Assembly: GCF_900102505.1 (NCBI RefSeq)
Contig: NZ_FMVT01000002.1
Location: 62,001-126,000, forward strand
Direction of reading: 5' to 3'
Origin: Paracoccus tibetensis
Lineage (GTDB): Bacteria; Pseudomonadota; Alphaproteobacteria; Rhodobacterales; Rhodobacteraceae
DNA length: 64,000 bases
The translations under genes were made by a program, and so were the position numbers. Of the stretch, positions 38,680 to 48,497 are shown piece by piece. Numbering within the stretch: the first letter of the stretch is position 1; every line of letters begins with the position of its first letter. A model generated the notes under the pieces. The model was not told where the DNA came from, ran no database searches, and worked only from the letters and a program-made list of their open reading frames with translations.

Positions 38680-39792
38680 CTACTCGGCCGGCGCGGCGGT
38701 CAGGACGCCGCGGCGGATCTGGTCTTCCTCGATGGATTCGAAGAGCGCCCGGAAGTTGCCCTCGCCGAAGCCGTCGTCGCCCTTCCTCTGGATGAACTCG
38801 AAGAAGATCGGGCCGATGACGGTCTTCGAGAAGATCTGCAGCAGGATGCGCGTCTCACCCCCGCCCACGACACCCTCGCCGTCGATCAGAATCCCGCGCG
38901 CCTTCATGCGCTCGATCGGCTCCTCGTGGCCCTTCACGCGGCGATGCGACATCTCGTAATAGGTGTCGGGCGGGCCGGGCATGAACTCCATCCCCGCCTC
39001 GGCGATCTTGTCGGTGCCGGCGTAGATGTCGTTCGAGGCAATCGCGATGTGCTGGATGCCCTCGCCCTTGTACTCGCGCAGGTATTCCTCGATCTGGCTG
39101 TGATCGTCGGTCGACTCGTTGATCGGGATGCGGATCTTGCCGTCGGGCGAGGTCAGGGCGCGGCTGACGAGGCCGGTCTGCTTGCCCTTGATGTCGAAAT
39201 ACTTGATTTCGCGGAAGTTGAACGTGTCGTGGTAGAACTTGTACCACGTGTCCATGTTGCCGCGGATCACGTTGTGGGTCAGGTGGTCGAGGTAGTAAAA
39301 GCCGAAGCCCTCGGGGCGCGGGTTCGCCTCACCCAGCCAGTCGAAGTCGGCGTCATAGGCGCTGCCCGTCTCGCGGTAGCGGTCGATGAAGTAGAGCAGC
39401 GAGCCGCCGATGCCGTGGACGGCGGGCGCCTCGATAGATTTGCCGGGGCCGGTGTATTCCGTCGCGCCGAGGTCCAGCGCCCGCTTCAGCGCGACCTGCG
39501 CGTCCACCACGCGCCAGGCCATGGCCGGGGCGCAGGGGCCGTGCTCGTCCACAAACTCAGCGCCCTGGCTGCCCGACTCGGCGTTCAGCAGGTAGTTGAT
39601 GTCGCCCTGACGGTAGAGGGTGATGTTCTTTGTCTTGTGCTTGGCCACGGGCGTGAAGCCCATCTGGCGGAAGATGCGGTCCAGCACCTCGGGCTGCGGA
39701 TGGGCGTATTCGACGAACTCGAAGCCGTCGGTGCCGGCCGGGTTGGCCGCGCTGATGGTCGCCTTGGGGGCGTCGTGCGGGAACGGACCCAT
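38680..39792 (-). CDS. hppD: 4-hydroxyphenylpyruvate dioxygenase
   Basis: Non-heme iron dioxygenase of 370 residues that turns 4-hydroxyphenylpyruvate into homogentisate in tyrosine breakdown. Iron ligands are His170 in YYLDHLTHN, His near 248 in GIQHIAIASND, and a C-terminal Glu in PIFFEFIQRKG. Length and order are normal. A GGAGGATACAGC site precedes the ATG. A Lrp-type regulator is divergent across a 131-base region with phased half-sites. The homogentisate genes are not in the window. Confidence 0.95.
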   Translation of the reverse strand: MGPFPHDAPKATISAANPAGTDGFEFVEYAHPQPEVLDRIFRQMGFTPVAKHKTKNITLYRQGDINYLLNAESGSQGAEFVDEHGPCAPAMAWRVVDAQVALKRALDLGATEYTGPGKSIEAPAVHGIGGSLLYFIDRYRETGSAYDADFDWLGEANPRPEGFGFYYLDHLTHNVIRGNMDTWYKFYHDTFNFREIKYFDIKGKQTGLVSRALTSPDGKIRIPINESTDDHSQIEEYLREYKGEGIQHIAIASNDIYAGTDKIAEAGMEFMPGPPDTYYEMSHRRVKGHEEPIERMKARGILIDGEGVVGGGETRILLQIFSKTVIGPIFFEFIQRKGDDGFGEGNFRALFESIEEDQIRRGVLTAAPAE

Positions 39793-39815
39793 GCTGTATC
39801 CTCCTGTTCGCTTGG

Positions 39816-39843
39816 TTCATATGATCCCGCATCTGGCGTGCAA
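39816..39843 (-). promoter_or_regulatory. Promoter candidate for hppD
   Basis: On the minus strand TTGCAC is followed after 16 bases by TATGAA, about 24-51 bases before the hppD start codon. Confidence 0.45.
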
Positions 39844-39864
39844 GAGGTGTGCAAAGGCGGCAAG
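39840..39864. promoter_or_regulatory. Phased GCAAG/GCAAA half-sites, possible Lrp operator
   Basis: Three GCAA-type half-sites start at 39840, 39851 and 39860, about one helical turn apart, and an inverted CTTGC is at 39888. Lrp-family proteins bind phased half-sites; the first overlaps the hppD -35 box. Confidence 0.35.
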
Positions 39865-39923
39865 TCAGCGAGCTGCCGCGCACGGAACTTGCAACATGAC
39901 GCGAACGGATGCACGATCCGCGC

Positions 39924-40379
39924 ATGGATCGCTTTGACGCCGCCCTCCTCGCCGCGCTTCAGCGCGACGGCGCCCTGACCAACGCGGCGCTGGCCGAGAT
40001 CGTCGGCCTCTCGGCCAGTCAGGTCTCGCGCCGCCGGGCCGCGCTGGAAGGCGAGGGGATCATCGAGGGCTACAACGCCCGCCTCTCGCCCGCCCGCATG
40101 GGCCACGGCTTTCGCGCCATCATCCGCGTCAACCTGCGCGGCCACGGACAGGGGCGCGAGGAGGAGTTCGCCGCCTTCGTCGCCAGCCAGCCGATGATCC
40201 GCTCGGCCTTTTCAGTGTCGGGGGACGCGGACTACATCCTCGACATCAGGGCGCGGGACCTCGAAGGCTTCGCCGATTTCGTCCACCGCCACCTGCTGCC
40301 GCATCCGCAGATCGCGCAGGTCCGGTCCGAGATCGTGCTGAAGACGCTGAAGGACGAGCGCGGCGTTCCGCTGCCCTGA
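39924..40379 (+). CDS. Lrp/AsnC-family transcription regulator
   Basis: Regulator of about 151 residues. It has an N-terminal winged helix-turn-helix (MDRFDAALLAALQRDGALTN to SASQVSRRRAALE) and a C-terminal RAM-like ligand domain (FRAIIRVNLRG ... SGDADYILDIRARDLEGF). It is divergent from hppD, and neighbours of this kind commonly regulate aromatic amino acid catabolism. Start is chosen at 39924 (MDRFD), the family's usual beginning; ATG at 39909 is an alternative. Effector unknown, tyrosine or phenylalanine likely by context. Confidence 0.85.
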   Translation: MDRFDAALLAALQRDGALTNAALAEIVGLSASQVSRRRAALEGEGIIEGYNARLSPARMGHGFRAIIRVNLRGHGQGREEEFAAFVASQPMIRSAFSVSGDADYILDIRARDLEGFADFVHRHLLPHPQIAQVRSEIVLKTLKDERGVPLP

Positions 40380-40474
40380 CTTGAGCGGGTTTCATGATCT
40401 TCTGCCGCAATATGAATTTGCCGGCCGGCCCGCGCGCGCTTATATCACGGACTTCACGACGGAAAGGCCCCGCC

Positions 40475-41512
40475 ATGCCCCTGCCCCTGTCCCCTGCCTT
40501 CAAGGCGCTGAACGACGCCGCCGCCAGCCGCATCCTGATCCTCGACGGCGCGATGGGGACGCAGATCCAGCAGCTGGGCCTGAAGGAGGACGACTATACC
40601 GGCCACGGCTCGGGCCATGTCTGCCGCCACCACTCGGACCATCCGCAGACCGGCAACAACGACCTTCTGATCCTGACCCAGCCCGAGGCGGTCGAGGAGA
40701 TCCACTACCGCTATGCCAAGGCCGGGGCGGACATCGTCGAGACGAACACCTTTTCGGCCACGACCATCGCGCAGGCCGATTACGGGATGGAGGGCGCCGT
40801 CCACGACCTGAACGTCGAGGGCGCCCGCGTCGTCCGCCGGGCGCTGGACCGCGCCACGGCCGAGGATGGCCGCCCCCGCTTCGTCGCAGGCGCCATCGGG
40901 CCGACGAACCGCACGGCCTCGATGAGCCCGGACGTGAACGATCCGGGCTACCGCGCCGTGACCTTCGAGGATTTGCGCCGCGCCTATCTGCAGCAGGCGA
41001 CCGGCCTCATCGAGGGCGGCACCGACATCATCCTGATCGAGACGATCTTCGACACGCTGAACGCCAAGGCCGCCATCTTCGCCTGCATCGAAGCGATGGA
41101 GGCGCATGGCCAGCGCATCCCCGTGATGATCTCCGGCACGATCACCGATGCTTCTGGGCGCACCCTGTCGGGGCAGACGCCGACGGCCTTCTGGCATTCG
41201 GTCCGCCACGCGAACCCTTGGACGGTGGGCCTCAACTGCGCGCTCGGCGCCGCCGCGATGCGCCCGCACCTAGCCGAGATGTCGGCGGTGGCGGACACGC
41301 TGATCTGCGCCTATCCGAATGCCGGCCTGCCCAATGCCTTCGGCCAGTATGACGAGGGCCCCGAGGACACCGCCCGCCAGGTCGCCGACTTCGCCCGCGA
41401 AGGGCTGGTCAATGTCGTCGGCGGCTGCTGCGGCACGACTCCCGATCATATCCGCGCCATCGCCGAAGCCGTGAAAGGCTTCGCCCCCCGGAAGGTGCCC
41501 GCTTATGCCTGA
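40475..41512 (+). CDS. Homocysteine S-methyltransferase subunit of split methionine synthase
   Basis: Protein of 345 residues corresponding to the N-terminal, zinc-binding homocysteine domain of MetH. Conserved parts are [34 protein letters not shown] with one zinc Cys, and [12 protein letters not shown] with the other two. In E. coli this module is part of a single MetH; here it ends in its own stop and overlaps by eight bases the gene for the rest of MetH. Start ATG 40475 gives the conserved N-terminus. Works in the cytoplasm with the downstream subunit. Confidence 0.9.
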   Translation: MPLPLSPAFKALNDAAASRILILDGAMGTQIQQLGLKEDDYTGHGSGHVCRHHSDHPQTGNNDLLILTQPEAVEEIHYRYAKAGADIVETNTFSATTIAQADYGMEGAVHDLNVEGARVVRRALDRATAEDGRPRFVAGAIGPTNRTASMSPDVNDPGYRAVTFEDLRRAYLQQATGLIEGGTDIILIETIFDTLNAKAAIFACIEAMEAHGQRIPVMISGTITDASGRTLSGQTPTAFWHSVRHANPWTVGLNCALGAAAMRPHLAEMSAVADTLICAYPNAGLPNAFGQYDEGPEDTARQVADFAREGLVNVVGGCCGTTPDHIRAIAEAVKGFAPRKVPAYA

Positions 41513-44225
41513 TCGTTACCTGCGCCTCTCGGGCCTCGAGCCGTTCGTCCTGACCCCCGACATCCCCTTCGTGAACGTGGGCGAGCGGACGAACGTCACC
41601 GGCTCTGCCCGCTTCCGCAAGCTGATCAAGAACCGCGACTATGCCGCCGCGCTGGACGTGGCGCGCGACCAGGTCGAGAACGGCGCCCAGATTATCGACA
41701 TCAACATGGACGAGGGGCTGATCGACTCGAAGGCCGCGATGGTCGAGTACCTGAACCTCATCGCCGCCGAGCCCGACATCGCCCGCGTGCCGATCATGAT
41801 CGACAGCTCCAAGTGGGAGGTGATCGAGGCGGGTCTGCAGTGCGTGCAGGGCAAGCCCGTCGTCAACTCGATCAGCATGAAGGAGGGCGAGGAGCAGTTC
41901 CGCCATCACGCCCGGCTCTGCCTCGCCTATGGCGCGGCGGTCGTGGTCATGGCCTTCGACGAACAGGGCCAGGCCGACACCGCCGCCCGGAAGATCGAGA
42001 TTTGCCAGCGCGCCTACAACATCCTGGTGAACGAGGTCGGCTTCCCGCCCGAGGACATCATCTTCGACCCGAACATCTTCGCGGTGGCGACCGGCATCGA
42101 GGAGCACAACAACTATGGCGTCGACTTCATCGAGGCCACGCGCTGGATCCGCCAGAACCTGCCCCATGCCCATGTCTCGGGGGGCGTGTCGAACCTCAGC
42201 TTCAGCTTCCGCGGCAACGAGCCGGTGCGCGAGGCGATGCACGCAGTCTTCCTCTACCACGCCATCCAGGCGGGGATGGACATGGGCATCGTCAACGCGG
42301 GTCAGCTGGCGGTCTACGACCAGATCGACCCCGAACTGCGCGAGGCCTGCGAGGACGTGGTTCTCAACCGCCGCCCCGACGGCACCGAGCGCCTGCTGGA
42401 GCTGGCCGAACGCTTCCGCGGCGACGGCGGCGGCGCCAAGCGCGAGAAGGACCTGAGCTGGCGCGAATGGCCCATCGAGAAGCGGCTGGAGCACGCGCTG
42501 GTCAACGGCATCACCGAATATATCGAGGCCGACACCGAGGAGGCCCGCCAGTCCGCCGAACGCCCGCTGCATGTCATCGAGGGCCCGCTGATGGCGGGGA
42601 TGAACGTCGTCGGCGATCTCTTCGGCGCCGGCAAGATGTTCCTGCCGCAGGTGGTCAAATCCGCCCGCGTGATGAAACAGGCTGTCGCCGTCCTTCTGCC
42701 CTACATGGAGGAGGAAAAGCGCCTGTCCGGCGGCGAAGGGCGCGAGACCGCCGGCAAGATCCTGATGGCGACGGTCAAGGGCGACGTGCATGACATCGGC
42801 AAGAACATCGTCGGCGTCGTCCTCGCCTGCAACAATTTCGAGGTGATCGACCTCGGCGTGATGGTCCCGCCGCAGAAGATCCTGCAGGTCGCGCGGGACG
42901 AGAAGGTGGACATCATCGGCCTCTCCGGCCTCATCACCCCCTCGCTCGACGAGATGGTGCATCTGGCCTCCGAGATGGAACGCGAGGGGATGTCGATCCC
43001 CCTGCTGATCGGCGGCGCCACTACCTCCAAGATCCACACCGCGGTCAAGATCGCCCCCCGCTACATCCGCGGTCAAGCGGTCTACGTGACCGATGCCAGC
43101 CGCGCGGTCGGCGTCGCCTCGGCGCTCCTCTCCCCCACGCAGCGCGCGGACTACATCGCCAAGACCCGCGCCGCATACCTGGAAGTCGCCGAGCGCCACG
43201 AACGCGGCGAGGCCGCAAAGCAGCGCCTGCCGCTGGCCGCCGCGCGCGCCAACGCGCTGAAGATCGACTGGTCCGCCTATACCCCCACCACGCCCAGCTT
43301 CACCGGCACCCGCGTGATCGAGGACTGGGACCTGGCCGAGATCGCCCGCTACATCGACTGGACCCCCTTCTTCCAGACATGGGAGCTGAAGGGCGTCTAT
43401 CCCCGCATCCTCGAGGACGAGAAGCAGGGCGAGGCCGCCCGCCAGCTCTTCGCGGACGCGCAGGAAATGCTGGCCCGCATCATCGAGGGGACGTGGTTCA
43501 AGCCCCGCGCCGCCCTCGGCTTCTGGCCGGCCAACGCGGTCGGCGACGACATCCGCCTCTGGACCGACGCGGCGCGCCGGACCCCCCTGACGACCCTCCA
43601 CACCCTGCGCCAGCAGGTCACCAAGCGCGGCGACCGGCCGAACGTTGCCCTTTCCGATTTCGTGGCCCCCGAGGGCATCCCCGACCATGTCGGCGGCTTC
43701 GTCGTCACCGCTGGCCCCGAGGAGACCGAGATCGCCGCCCGCTACGAGCGCGCGAACGACGACTACGGCTCGATCATGGTCAAGGCCCTCGCCGACCGCT
43801 TCGCCGAGGCCATGGCCGAGATGCTGCACCAGCGCGTGCGCCGCGAGTTCTGGGGCTATGCCCCCGAGGAAGCCTTCGCGCCGGCCGAGCTGATCGCCGA
43901 ACCCTATGCCGGCATCCGCCCTGCCCCCGGCTATCCGGCCCAGCCCGACCACACCGAGAAGCTCACCCTCTTCAAGCTGCTCGATGCCGAGGCGCACACG
44001 GGCGTCACCCTGACGGAAAGCATGGCGATGTGGCCCGGCAGCTCGGTCTCGGGCCTCTATATCGGCCATTCCGACAGCTACTATTTCGGCGTCGCGAAGA
44101 TCGAGGAGGACCAGGCCCGCGACTACGCCGCCCGCAAGGGCTGGTCCCTGGCCGAGGCGGAACGCTGGCTCGCCCCCCTCCTCAACTACGATCCCGCCAA
44201 GCGCACGGCCGAAGCCGCCGCCTGA
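41505..44225 (+). CDS. metH: Methionine synthase, cobalamin-binding and folate subunit of split MetH
   Basis: Protein of 906 residues carrying the remaining MetH domains. The methyltetrahydrofolate-binding domain starts with [13 protein letters not shown]; the cap and cobalamin domains follow with [14 protein letters not shown] (the D-x-H-x-x-G base-off motif), then the activation domain with [15 protein letters not shown] and [14 protein letters not shown] for SAM binding. It overlaps the upstream subunit gene by eight bases, so both are made together. It transfers methyl from folate via cobalamin to homocysteine. A cobalamin riboswitch is not seen upstream. Confidence 0.95.
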   Translation: MPDRYLRLSGLEPFVLTPDIPFVNVGERTNVTGSARFRKLIKNRDYAAALDVARDQVENGAQIIDINMDEGLIDSKAAMVEYLNLIAAEPDIARVPIMIDSSKWEVIEAGLQCVQGKPVVNSISMKEGEEQFRHHARLCLAYGAAVVVMAFDEQGQADTAARKIEICQRAYNILVNEVGFPPEDIIFDPNIFAVATGIEEHNNYGVDFIEATRWIRQNLPHAHVSGGVSNLSFSFRGNEPVREAMHAVFLYHAIQAGMDMGIVNAGQLAVYDQIDPELREACEDVVLNRRPDGTERLLELAERFRGDGGGAKREKDLSWREWPIEKRLEHALVNGITEYIEADTEEARQSAERPLHVIEGPLMAGMNVVGDLFGAGKMFLPQVVKSARVMKQAVAVLLPYMEEEKRLSGGEGRETAGKILMATVKGDVHDIGKNIVGVVLACNNFEVIDLGVMVPPQKILQVARDEKVDIIGLSGLITPSLDEMVHLASEMEREGMSIPLLIGGATTSKIHTAVKIAPRYIRGQAVYVTDASRAVGVASALLSPTQRADYIAKTRAAYLEVAERHERGEAAKQRLPLAAARANALKIDWSAYTPTTPSFTGTRVIEDWDLAEIARYIDWTPFFQTWELKGVYPRILEDEKQGEAARQLFADAQEMLARIIEGTWFKPRAALGFWPANAVGDDIRLWTDAARRTPLTTLHTLRQQVTKRGDRPNVALSDFVAPEGIPDHVGGFVVTAGPEETEIAARYERANDDYGSIMVKALADRFAEAMAEMLHQRVRREFWGYAPEEAFAPAELIAEPYAGIRPAPGYPAQPDHTEKLTLFKLLDAEAHTGVTLTESMAMWPGSSVSGLYIGHSDSYYFGVAKIEEDQARDYAARKGWSLAEAERWLAPLLNYDPAKRTAEAAA

Positions 44226-44250
44226 GCAAAGCGTGGCCGCCCCTGCTTTG

Positions 44251-44293
44251 GTCTCCAAATATCCCGGGGGGTGCGGGGGGCTGGCCCCCCGCC
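44251..44293. repeat. Intergenic GC-hairpin repeat, copy c
   Basis: Reverse-orientation copy: GTCTCCAAATATCCCGGGGG then hairpin GCGGGGGG-CTGG-CCCCCCGC (44273-44292). It lies between the convergent metH and ManC-type genes and probably stops transcription from both. Confidence 0.65.
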
Positions 44294-44300
44294 TCCGCCG

Positions 44301-44352
44301 GCCGCGCCAGCGGCCGGCAACAAGTCTCTCGACAGCCGCGCCAGCGGCCGGC
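44301..44352. repeat. Direct repeat pair GCCGCGCCAGCGGCCGGC
   Basis: Two identical 18-base copies at 44301 and 44335, 34 bases apart; each contains a CCGC-GCCA-GCGG-like hairpin arm. The second ends two bases before the ManC-type stop codon. Confidence 0.6.
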
Positions 44353-44354
44353 GA

Positions 44355-45788
44355 TCAATCCGCGCTGCTGCGGGAATAGACATCCTCGTAGCGGATGATG
44401 TCGTCCTCGCCCAGATAGCTGCCCGTCTGCACCTCGATCAGCACCATCGGCACCTTGCCGGGGTTCTCCATCCGGTGCACCGCGCCCAGCGGCACATAGA
44501 TCGACTGGTTCTCGGTCACCAGCGTCACCGTCTGGTCCACCGTCACCCGCGCCGTGCCCGACACCACGATCCAGTGCTCGGACCGGTGCACGTGGCTCTG
44601 CAGCGACAGGGCCGCGCCGGGCTTCACGACGATGCGCTTGACCTGGAAGCGGTCGGCCAGCGCCAGCGTCTCGAACCAGCCCCAGGGCCGGTGATCGCGC
44701 GGAAAGGCCTCGGCCTGCTTGCGCCGCTTCTCCTTCAGCGAACTGACGGCCTTGCGCACCTCCTGCGCCCGGCCCTTGTCCGCGACCAGCACCGCGTCCG
44801 ACGTTGCCACGACCACGAGATCCCGAAGCCCGATCCCGACGACCTGCAGATCCTCGCTGTCCGAGCGCAGCAGAACATCGTGGCAGTCGATCGCCGTGGA
44901 ATGGGCATCGGCCACCACGCCGTCGGCCGAGGGCGCCGCCGTCAGCTCCTCGCGCCAGAGCGCGTCCCAGCCTCCAAGGTCCGACCAGCCCGAGGAGAAG
45001 CGCACCACCGACAGGTTCGCCGCCTTCTCCATCACCGCGTAGTCGATGGACTGGTCCTCGACGCCCTCCCACGGCCCGCGCGCGAGGCGCAGGAAGCCGA
45101 GATCCGGCACCGCGCCATCCACCGCCGCCTCGACTGGCTCGAGATATTGCGGCGCATGTGCCCGAAAAGACTCGATCATCGCCCGCGCCGAGAAGAGGAA
45201 GATCCCCGCGTTCCAGAGGAAGTTGCCCGCTGCCAGCATCCGCGCGGCGCTGGCGGCGTCGGGCTTCTCGACGAAGCGCGCCAGCGGCTGCGGCCCCTCG
45301 CCCGTGCCCGCCAGCTCCAGATAGCCGTAGCCCGTCTCCGGGCGGTCGGGGGTGATGCCGAAGGTCACGATCCGCCCCGCCCGCGCCGCCTCGGCGCCCG
45401 AGCGGACGGCGGCGGCAAAGCCCGCCGCGTCCGGGATGACGTGATCCGAAGGCGCGACCAGCAACAGCCGCTCCGGGTCCTCGGCCGCCGCCATCAGCGC
45501 CGCCGCGAGGATCGCGGGCGCCGTGTTGCGGGCCGAGGGCTCGATCACCACCTGCCCCGGCGCGATGCCCGCCTGCTCCAGCTGCTCCATGACGATGAAG
45601 CGGAAATCCGAGGCGGTCAGCACCATCGGCGCGCCGAACCCCTCGCCCGAGAGGCGCCGGGCCGAGGCCTGGAACAGCGTCTCGTCCCCCATCAGCGGCG
45701 CGAACTGCTTTGGGAACCGCTTGCGCGAGACCGGCCACAGCCGGGTTCCCGATCCGCCTGCCAGCAGCACCGGCGTGATTGTCTGCAT
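44355..45788 (-). CDS. Mannose-1-phosphate guanylyltransferase / mannose-6-phosphate isomerase (ManC type)
   Basis: Bifunctional enzyme of 477 residues for GDP-mannose supply. The N-terminal nucleotidyltransferase domain has LLAGGSGTRLWPVSRKRFPKQF (split here for length) and FVEKPDAASA, then FLWNAGIFLF. The C-terminal cupin-type isomerase domain has RPWGWFETL and KPGAALSLQSHVHRSEHWIV. Start ATG 45788 follows GGGGGACAGG; the ORF extends upstream but is non-conserved. The product feeds polysaccharide synthesis, such as the surface polymer implied by the GT61 gene. Confidence 0.93.
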   Translation of the reverse strand: MQTITPVLLAGGSGTRLWPVSRKRFPKQFAPLMGDETLFQASARRLSGEGFGAPMVLTASDFRFIVMEQLEQAGIAPGQVVIEPSARNTAPAILAAALMAAAEDPERLLLVAPSDHVIPDAAGFAAAVRSGAEAARAGRIVTFGITPDRPETGYGYLELAGTGEGPQPLARFVEKPDAASAARMLAAGNFLWNAGIFLFSARAMIESFRAHAPQYLEPVEAAVDGAVPDLGFLRLARGPWEGVEDQSIDYAVMEKAANLSVVRFSSGWSDLGGWDALWREELTAAPSADGVVADAHSTAIDCHDVLLRSDSEDLQVVGIGLRDLVVVATSDAVLVADKGRAQEVRKAVSSLKEKRRKQAEAFPRDHRPWGWFETLALADRFQVKRIVVKPGAALSLQSHVHRSEHWIVVSGTARVTVDQTVTLVTENQSIYVPLGAVHRMENPGKVPMVLIEVQTGSYLGEDDIIRYEDVYSRSSAD

Positions 45789-45925
45789 CCTGTCCCCCGG
45801 CGCCACGCGCCTCTTGCCTCGATCAACCTGCATCAGGCCTGACATAATCGCGCCTGATCGCCAAGGGGAAGGCTTGCCGGACCGCCGCGGCGGGGCGATA
45901 AGTCGGCGGCAACGTCCGGGACGCC

Positions 45926-46069
45926 ATGACAAACCAGATCGCCATCGCCCTCCTGATCCTGATCGCGCTTGTCCTTCTGGCAGATCACATGTGGCTGCAC
46001 ATGAACCTGCCGCTGTTCATCGCGCGCCAGACCGACCAGTTCATCGAATATCTCAGCTTCTGGCGCTGA
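45926..46069 (+). CDS. 47-residue membrane microprotein upstream of gap
   Basis: Open frame of 47 codons: one hydrophobic helix, IALLILIALVLL, at about residues 7-18, then HMWLHMNLPLFIARQTDQF and a C-terminus ending in FWR. Small proteins like this occur before gap in Rhodobacterales and are sometimes misnamed after it. It has a single membrane span, no signal cleavage site, and a polar tail. It sits 93 bases upstream of gap and is on the same strand. Function unknown; a regulatory membrane peptide is possible. Confidence 0.6.
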   Translation: MTNQIAIALLILIALVLLADHMWLHMNLPLFIARQTDQFIEYLSFWR

Positions 46070-46162
46070 AACCGTTAGCGCACCCAGCCATCTGGGCGTT
46101 TGCATCGCCCATTCTTGTTGGCTAGACGATGGGCAACCGTCATCTGTCGAGAAGGATTTCCC

Positions 46163-47164
46163 ATGGCAGTCAAGGTCGCCATCAACGGCTTCGGTCGCAT
46201 CGGCCGCAACGTCCTGCGCGCCATCATCGAATCGGGCCGCACCGACATCGAGGTCGTTGCCATCAACGATCTGGGCCCGGTCGAGACGAACGCCCACCTG
46301 CTGCGCTACGACAGCGTCCACGGCCGCTTCCCCGCCACCGTTACCGTCGACGGCGACAGCATCGACGTGGGCCGCGGCCCGATCAAGGTGACCGCAATCC
46401 GCAACCCGGCCGAGCTGCCCTGGGGCGACATCGACGTCATTATGGAATGCACCGGCATCTTCGCCAGCAAGGAAAAGGTGCAGCCGCACCTGTCCACCGG
46501 CGCCAAGCGCGTGCTGATCTCGGCCCCCGGCGACAATGCCGACAAGACCATCGTCTACGGCGTGAACCATGACACGCTGACCGCGGACGATCTGGTCGTC
46601 TCGAATGCCAGCTGCACGACAAACTGCCTGTCGCCGGTGGCCAAGGTGCTGAACGACACGATCGGCATCACCCGCGGCTTCATGACCACGATCCACAGCT
46701 ACACGGGCGACCAGCCGACGCTGGACACGATGCACAAGGACCTCTACCGCGCCCGCGCGGCGGCCCTGTCGATGATCCCGACCTCGACCGGCGCGGCGAA
46801 GGCCGTCGGCCTCGTGCTGCCCGAGCTGAAGGGCAAGCTGGACGGCGTCGCCATCCGCGTGCCGACGCCGAACGTCTCGGTCGTGGACCTGACCTTCGAG
46901 GCAGCCCGCGACACCTCGGTGCAAGAGATCAACGACGCGATCCGCGCTGCAGCAGACGGCCCGCTGAAGGGCGTTCTGGGCTACACGGACGAGCCGCTGG
47001 TGTCCTCGGACTTCAACCACGACCCGCACAGCTCGGTCTTCCACATGGACCAGACCAAGGTGATGGAGGGCAAGCTCTGCCGCATCCTGACCTGGTACGA
47101 CAACGAGTGGGGCTTCTCGAACCGCATGTCCGACACCGCGGTGGCGATGGGCAAGCTGATCTGA
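46163..47164 (+). CDS. gap: Glyceraldehyde-3-phosphate dehydrogenase
   Basis: Glycolytic/gluconeogenic enzyme of 333 residues. The NAD-binding N-terminus is [16 protein letters not shown], the catalytic Cys lies in [17 protein letters not shown], and the C-terminal block is [18 protein letters not shown] after the second strand carries the Asp that selects NAD. Start ATG 46163 follows AGAAGGA-like bases; the track extends upstream without conservation. A strong terminator follows. The partner pgk is not adjacent. Confidence 0.97.
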   Translation: MAVKVAINGFGRIGRNVLRAIIESGRTDIEVVAINDLGPVETNAHLLRYDSVHGRFPATVTVDGDSIDVGRGPIKVTAIRNPAELPWGDIDVIMECTGIFASKEKVQPHLSTGAKRVLISAPGDNADKTIVYGVNHDTLTADDLVVSNASCTTNCLSPVAKVLNDTIGITRGFMTTIHSYTGDQPTLDTMHKDLYRARAAALSMIPTSTGAAKAVGLVLPELKGKLDGVAIRVPTPNVSVVDLTFEAARDTSVQEINDAIRAAADGPLKGVLGYTDEPLVSSDFNHDPHSSVFHMDQTKVMEGKLCRILTWYDNEWGFSNRMSDTAVAMGKLI

Positions 47165-47187
47165 GCCTTGCGTCAGGGGAATTCAGA

Positions 47188-47217
47188 GGGGCGGCAGGGC
47201 GACCTGCCGCCCCTTTT
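47188..47217 (+). terminator. Rho-independent terminator after gap
   Basis: Perfect 11-bp stem GGGGCGGCAGG-GCGA-CCTGCCGCCCC followed by TTTT. It ends directly against the stop codon of the convergent SDR gene. Confidence 0.88.
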
Positions 47218-47970
47218 CTATTCGGCGTAGATCATCCGGGCGGACATGCCGCCGTCCACGACGAAGCGTTGGCCGGTGACGAAGCCCGCCTCGTCCGAGG
47301 CGAGCCAGGCGACCAGCCCCGCGATGTCCTCGGGCCGGCCGACACGGCCGACCGGGTGCTGCGACTTGTCGGTATTGGAGTGCTCAGGCTCGGTTCGCCC
47401 GCTGCGCTTCTGCCAGGGGCCGGTCTCGATCCAGCCGGGCAGGACCGCGTTGGCGCGGATGTCGGGGCCGAGGCTGACCGCCAGCGCATGGGCCAGCGCC
47501 ACCAGCCCGCCCTTGGCCGCGGCATAGGATTCCGTCTGCGGCTCAGATTGCAGCGCACGGGTCGAGGCCATCAGCACGATGCTGCCCTTCCGCGGGCGCA
47601 GCAGCGGCACGGCCCCGCGCACGCAGAGGAACGCGCCGGTCAGGTGGCTGTCCTGCCAGCGGCGCCAGTCGGCCAGCGACATCTCCTCGATGGGGCCGTT
47701 ATACGGGTCGGCCACGCCGGCATTCGAGACCAGAAGATCCAGACCATCGCCGCCCAGCCACTCGGCCACCGCGCGAAAGCCGGCCATGACCGAGGCTTCT
47801 TCGCCCATGTCCACCTGCACCGTCAGCAGCTCGGCGTCATCCGCTTCAAGCTCGTCCAGCGCCTCGGCGTCCAGGTCGAAGGCGGCGACTCGCCAACCGT
47901 CGCCGCGCAGGCGCTGCACAATTCCCTTGCCGATGCCCTGCGCGCCGCCCGTGATCAATGCCGTCTTCAT
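47218..47970 (-). CDS. Short-chain dehydrogenase/reductase
   Basis: SDR-family oxidoreductase of 250 residues. The cofactor motif is [11 protein letters not shown] (8-18), then [10 protein letters not shown], the catalytic YAAAKGG (Tyr-x3-Lys), and the late PGWIETGPW. Asp following the second strand (AAFDLD) suggests NAD preference. The substrate is not evident. Start ATG 47970 is chosen for the conserved N-terminus. It stands alone on the minus strand between gap and the small antifreeze-like gene. Confidence 0.85.
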   Translation of the reverse strand: MKTALITGGAQGIGKGIVQRLRGDGWRVAAFDLDAEALDELEADDAELLTVQVDMGEEASVMAGFRAVAEWLGGDGLDLLVSNAGVADPYNGPIEEMSLADWRRWQDSHLTGAFLCVRGAVPLLRPRKGSIVLMASTRALQSEPQTESYAAAKGGLVALAHALAVSLGPDIRANAVLPGWIETGPWQKRSGRTEPEHSNTDKSQHPVGRVGRPEDIAGLVAWLASDEAGFVTGQRFVVDGGMSARMIYAE

Positions 47971-48026
47971 GTGATGCCCCCGCTTTTTCAAAGGGGCCAA
48001 CCCGCCAGCGCGGAGGGCGTTCCGGC

Positions 48027-48341
48027 TCAGACCTTCACGCGGCCGAGGCGGCGGGAATTGGCGCGGGTGCGCTTGCCATAGGGGCGCAGGGCTGCGGCCA
48101 TGACGCGCTCGGCGCTGGCGCCCTTGCCGGCGGCCGAGGCCATCGCGAAGAGCGATTCGCTCGCGGCGGCCTGCTTCTCGGCGACCATGCGGAACGGCTC
48201 GCCCGGGGCCTGCGCCATGAAGCCCATCATCCCGGCCATGCGAAGGCCGATGACCATCTGCGCCTCGATCGCCATCTGGGCGAATTGCATCACCAGCCGC
48301 AACTGCTCGACCGGAAGGTTCAAGGGCATGCCGAGTTTCAT
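48027..48341 (-). CDS. Small 'antifreeze-like' conserved protein of Rhodobacterales
   Basis: Protein of 104 residues, Ala- and Met-rich: [33 protein letters not shown], then [16 protein letters not shown] and a basic C-terminus ([15 protein letters not shown]). Proteins like this in Rhodobacterales are labelled 'antifreeze' only because of Ala richness. A helical bundle, similar in style to phasins, seems more likely. Start ATG 48341 gives the conserved beginning. It is divergent from pyrC, 156 bases apart. Function unknown. Confidence 0.7.
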   Translation of the reverse strand: MKLGMPLNLPVEQLRLVMQFAQMAIEAQMVIGLRMAGMMGFMAQAPGEPFRMVAEKQAAASESLFAMASAAGKGASAERVMAAALRPYGKRTRANSRRLGRVKV

Positions 48342-48497
48342 GAGCGTTCCAATCTGCTGTTGCGGACACCGAAGCGGGACCGACAACTTAACTAGGTGCA
48401 GCAGCAGCCGGGCGACAAGCCCCACCAACGGACATGGCGGGCGGAATCTTCGCGCGCCTTCTTGGCAAGCGCGGCGCGCCGGGTATAGAGGCAGGCC

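Noticed and set aside
40380..40474. Possible SAM or cobalamin riboswitch before split metH
   Set aside because: Only 95 bases are available and I find no B12-box or SAM-II-like pairing there.
41409..44258. 949-codon open frame on the minus strand over metH
   Set aside because: It is the antisense shadow of metH, and shows no domain, signal or start site.
44301..44352. CRISPR-like repeat
   Set aside because: Only two 18-base copies with one 16-base spacer and no cas genes; treated as a local duplication.
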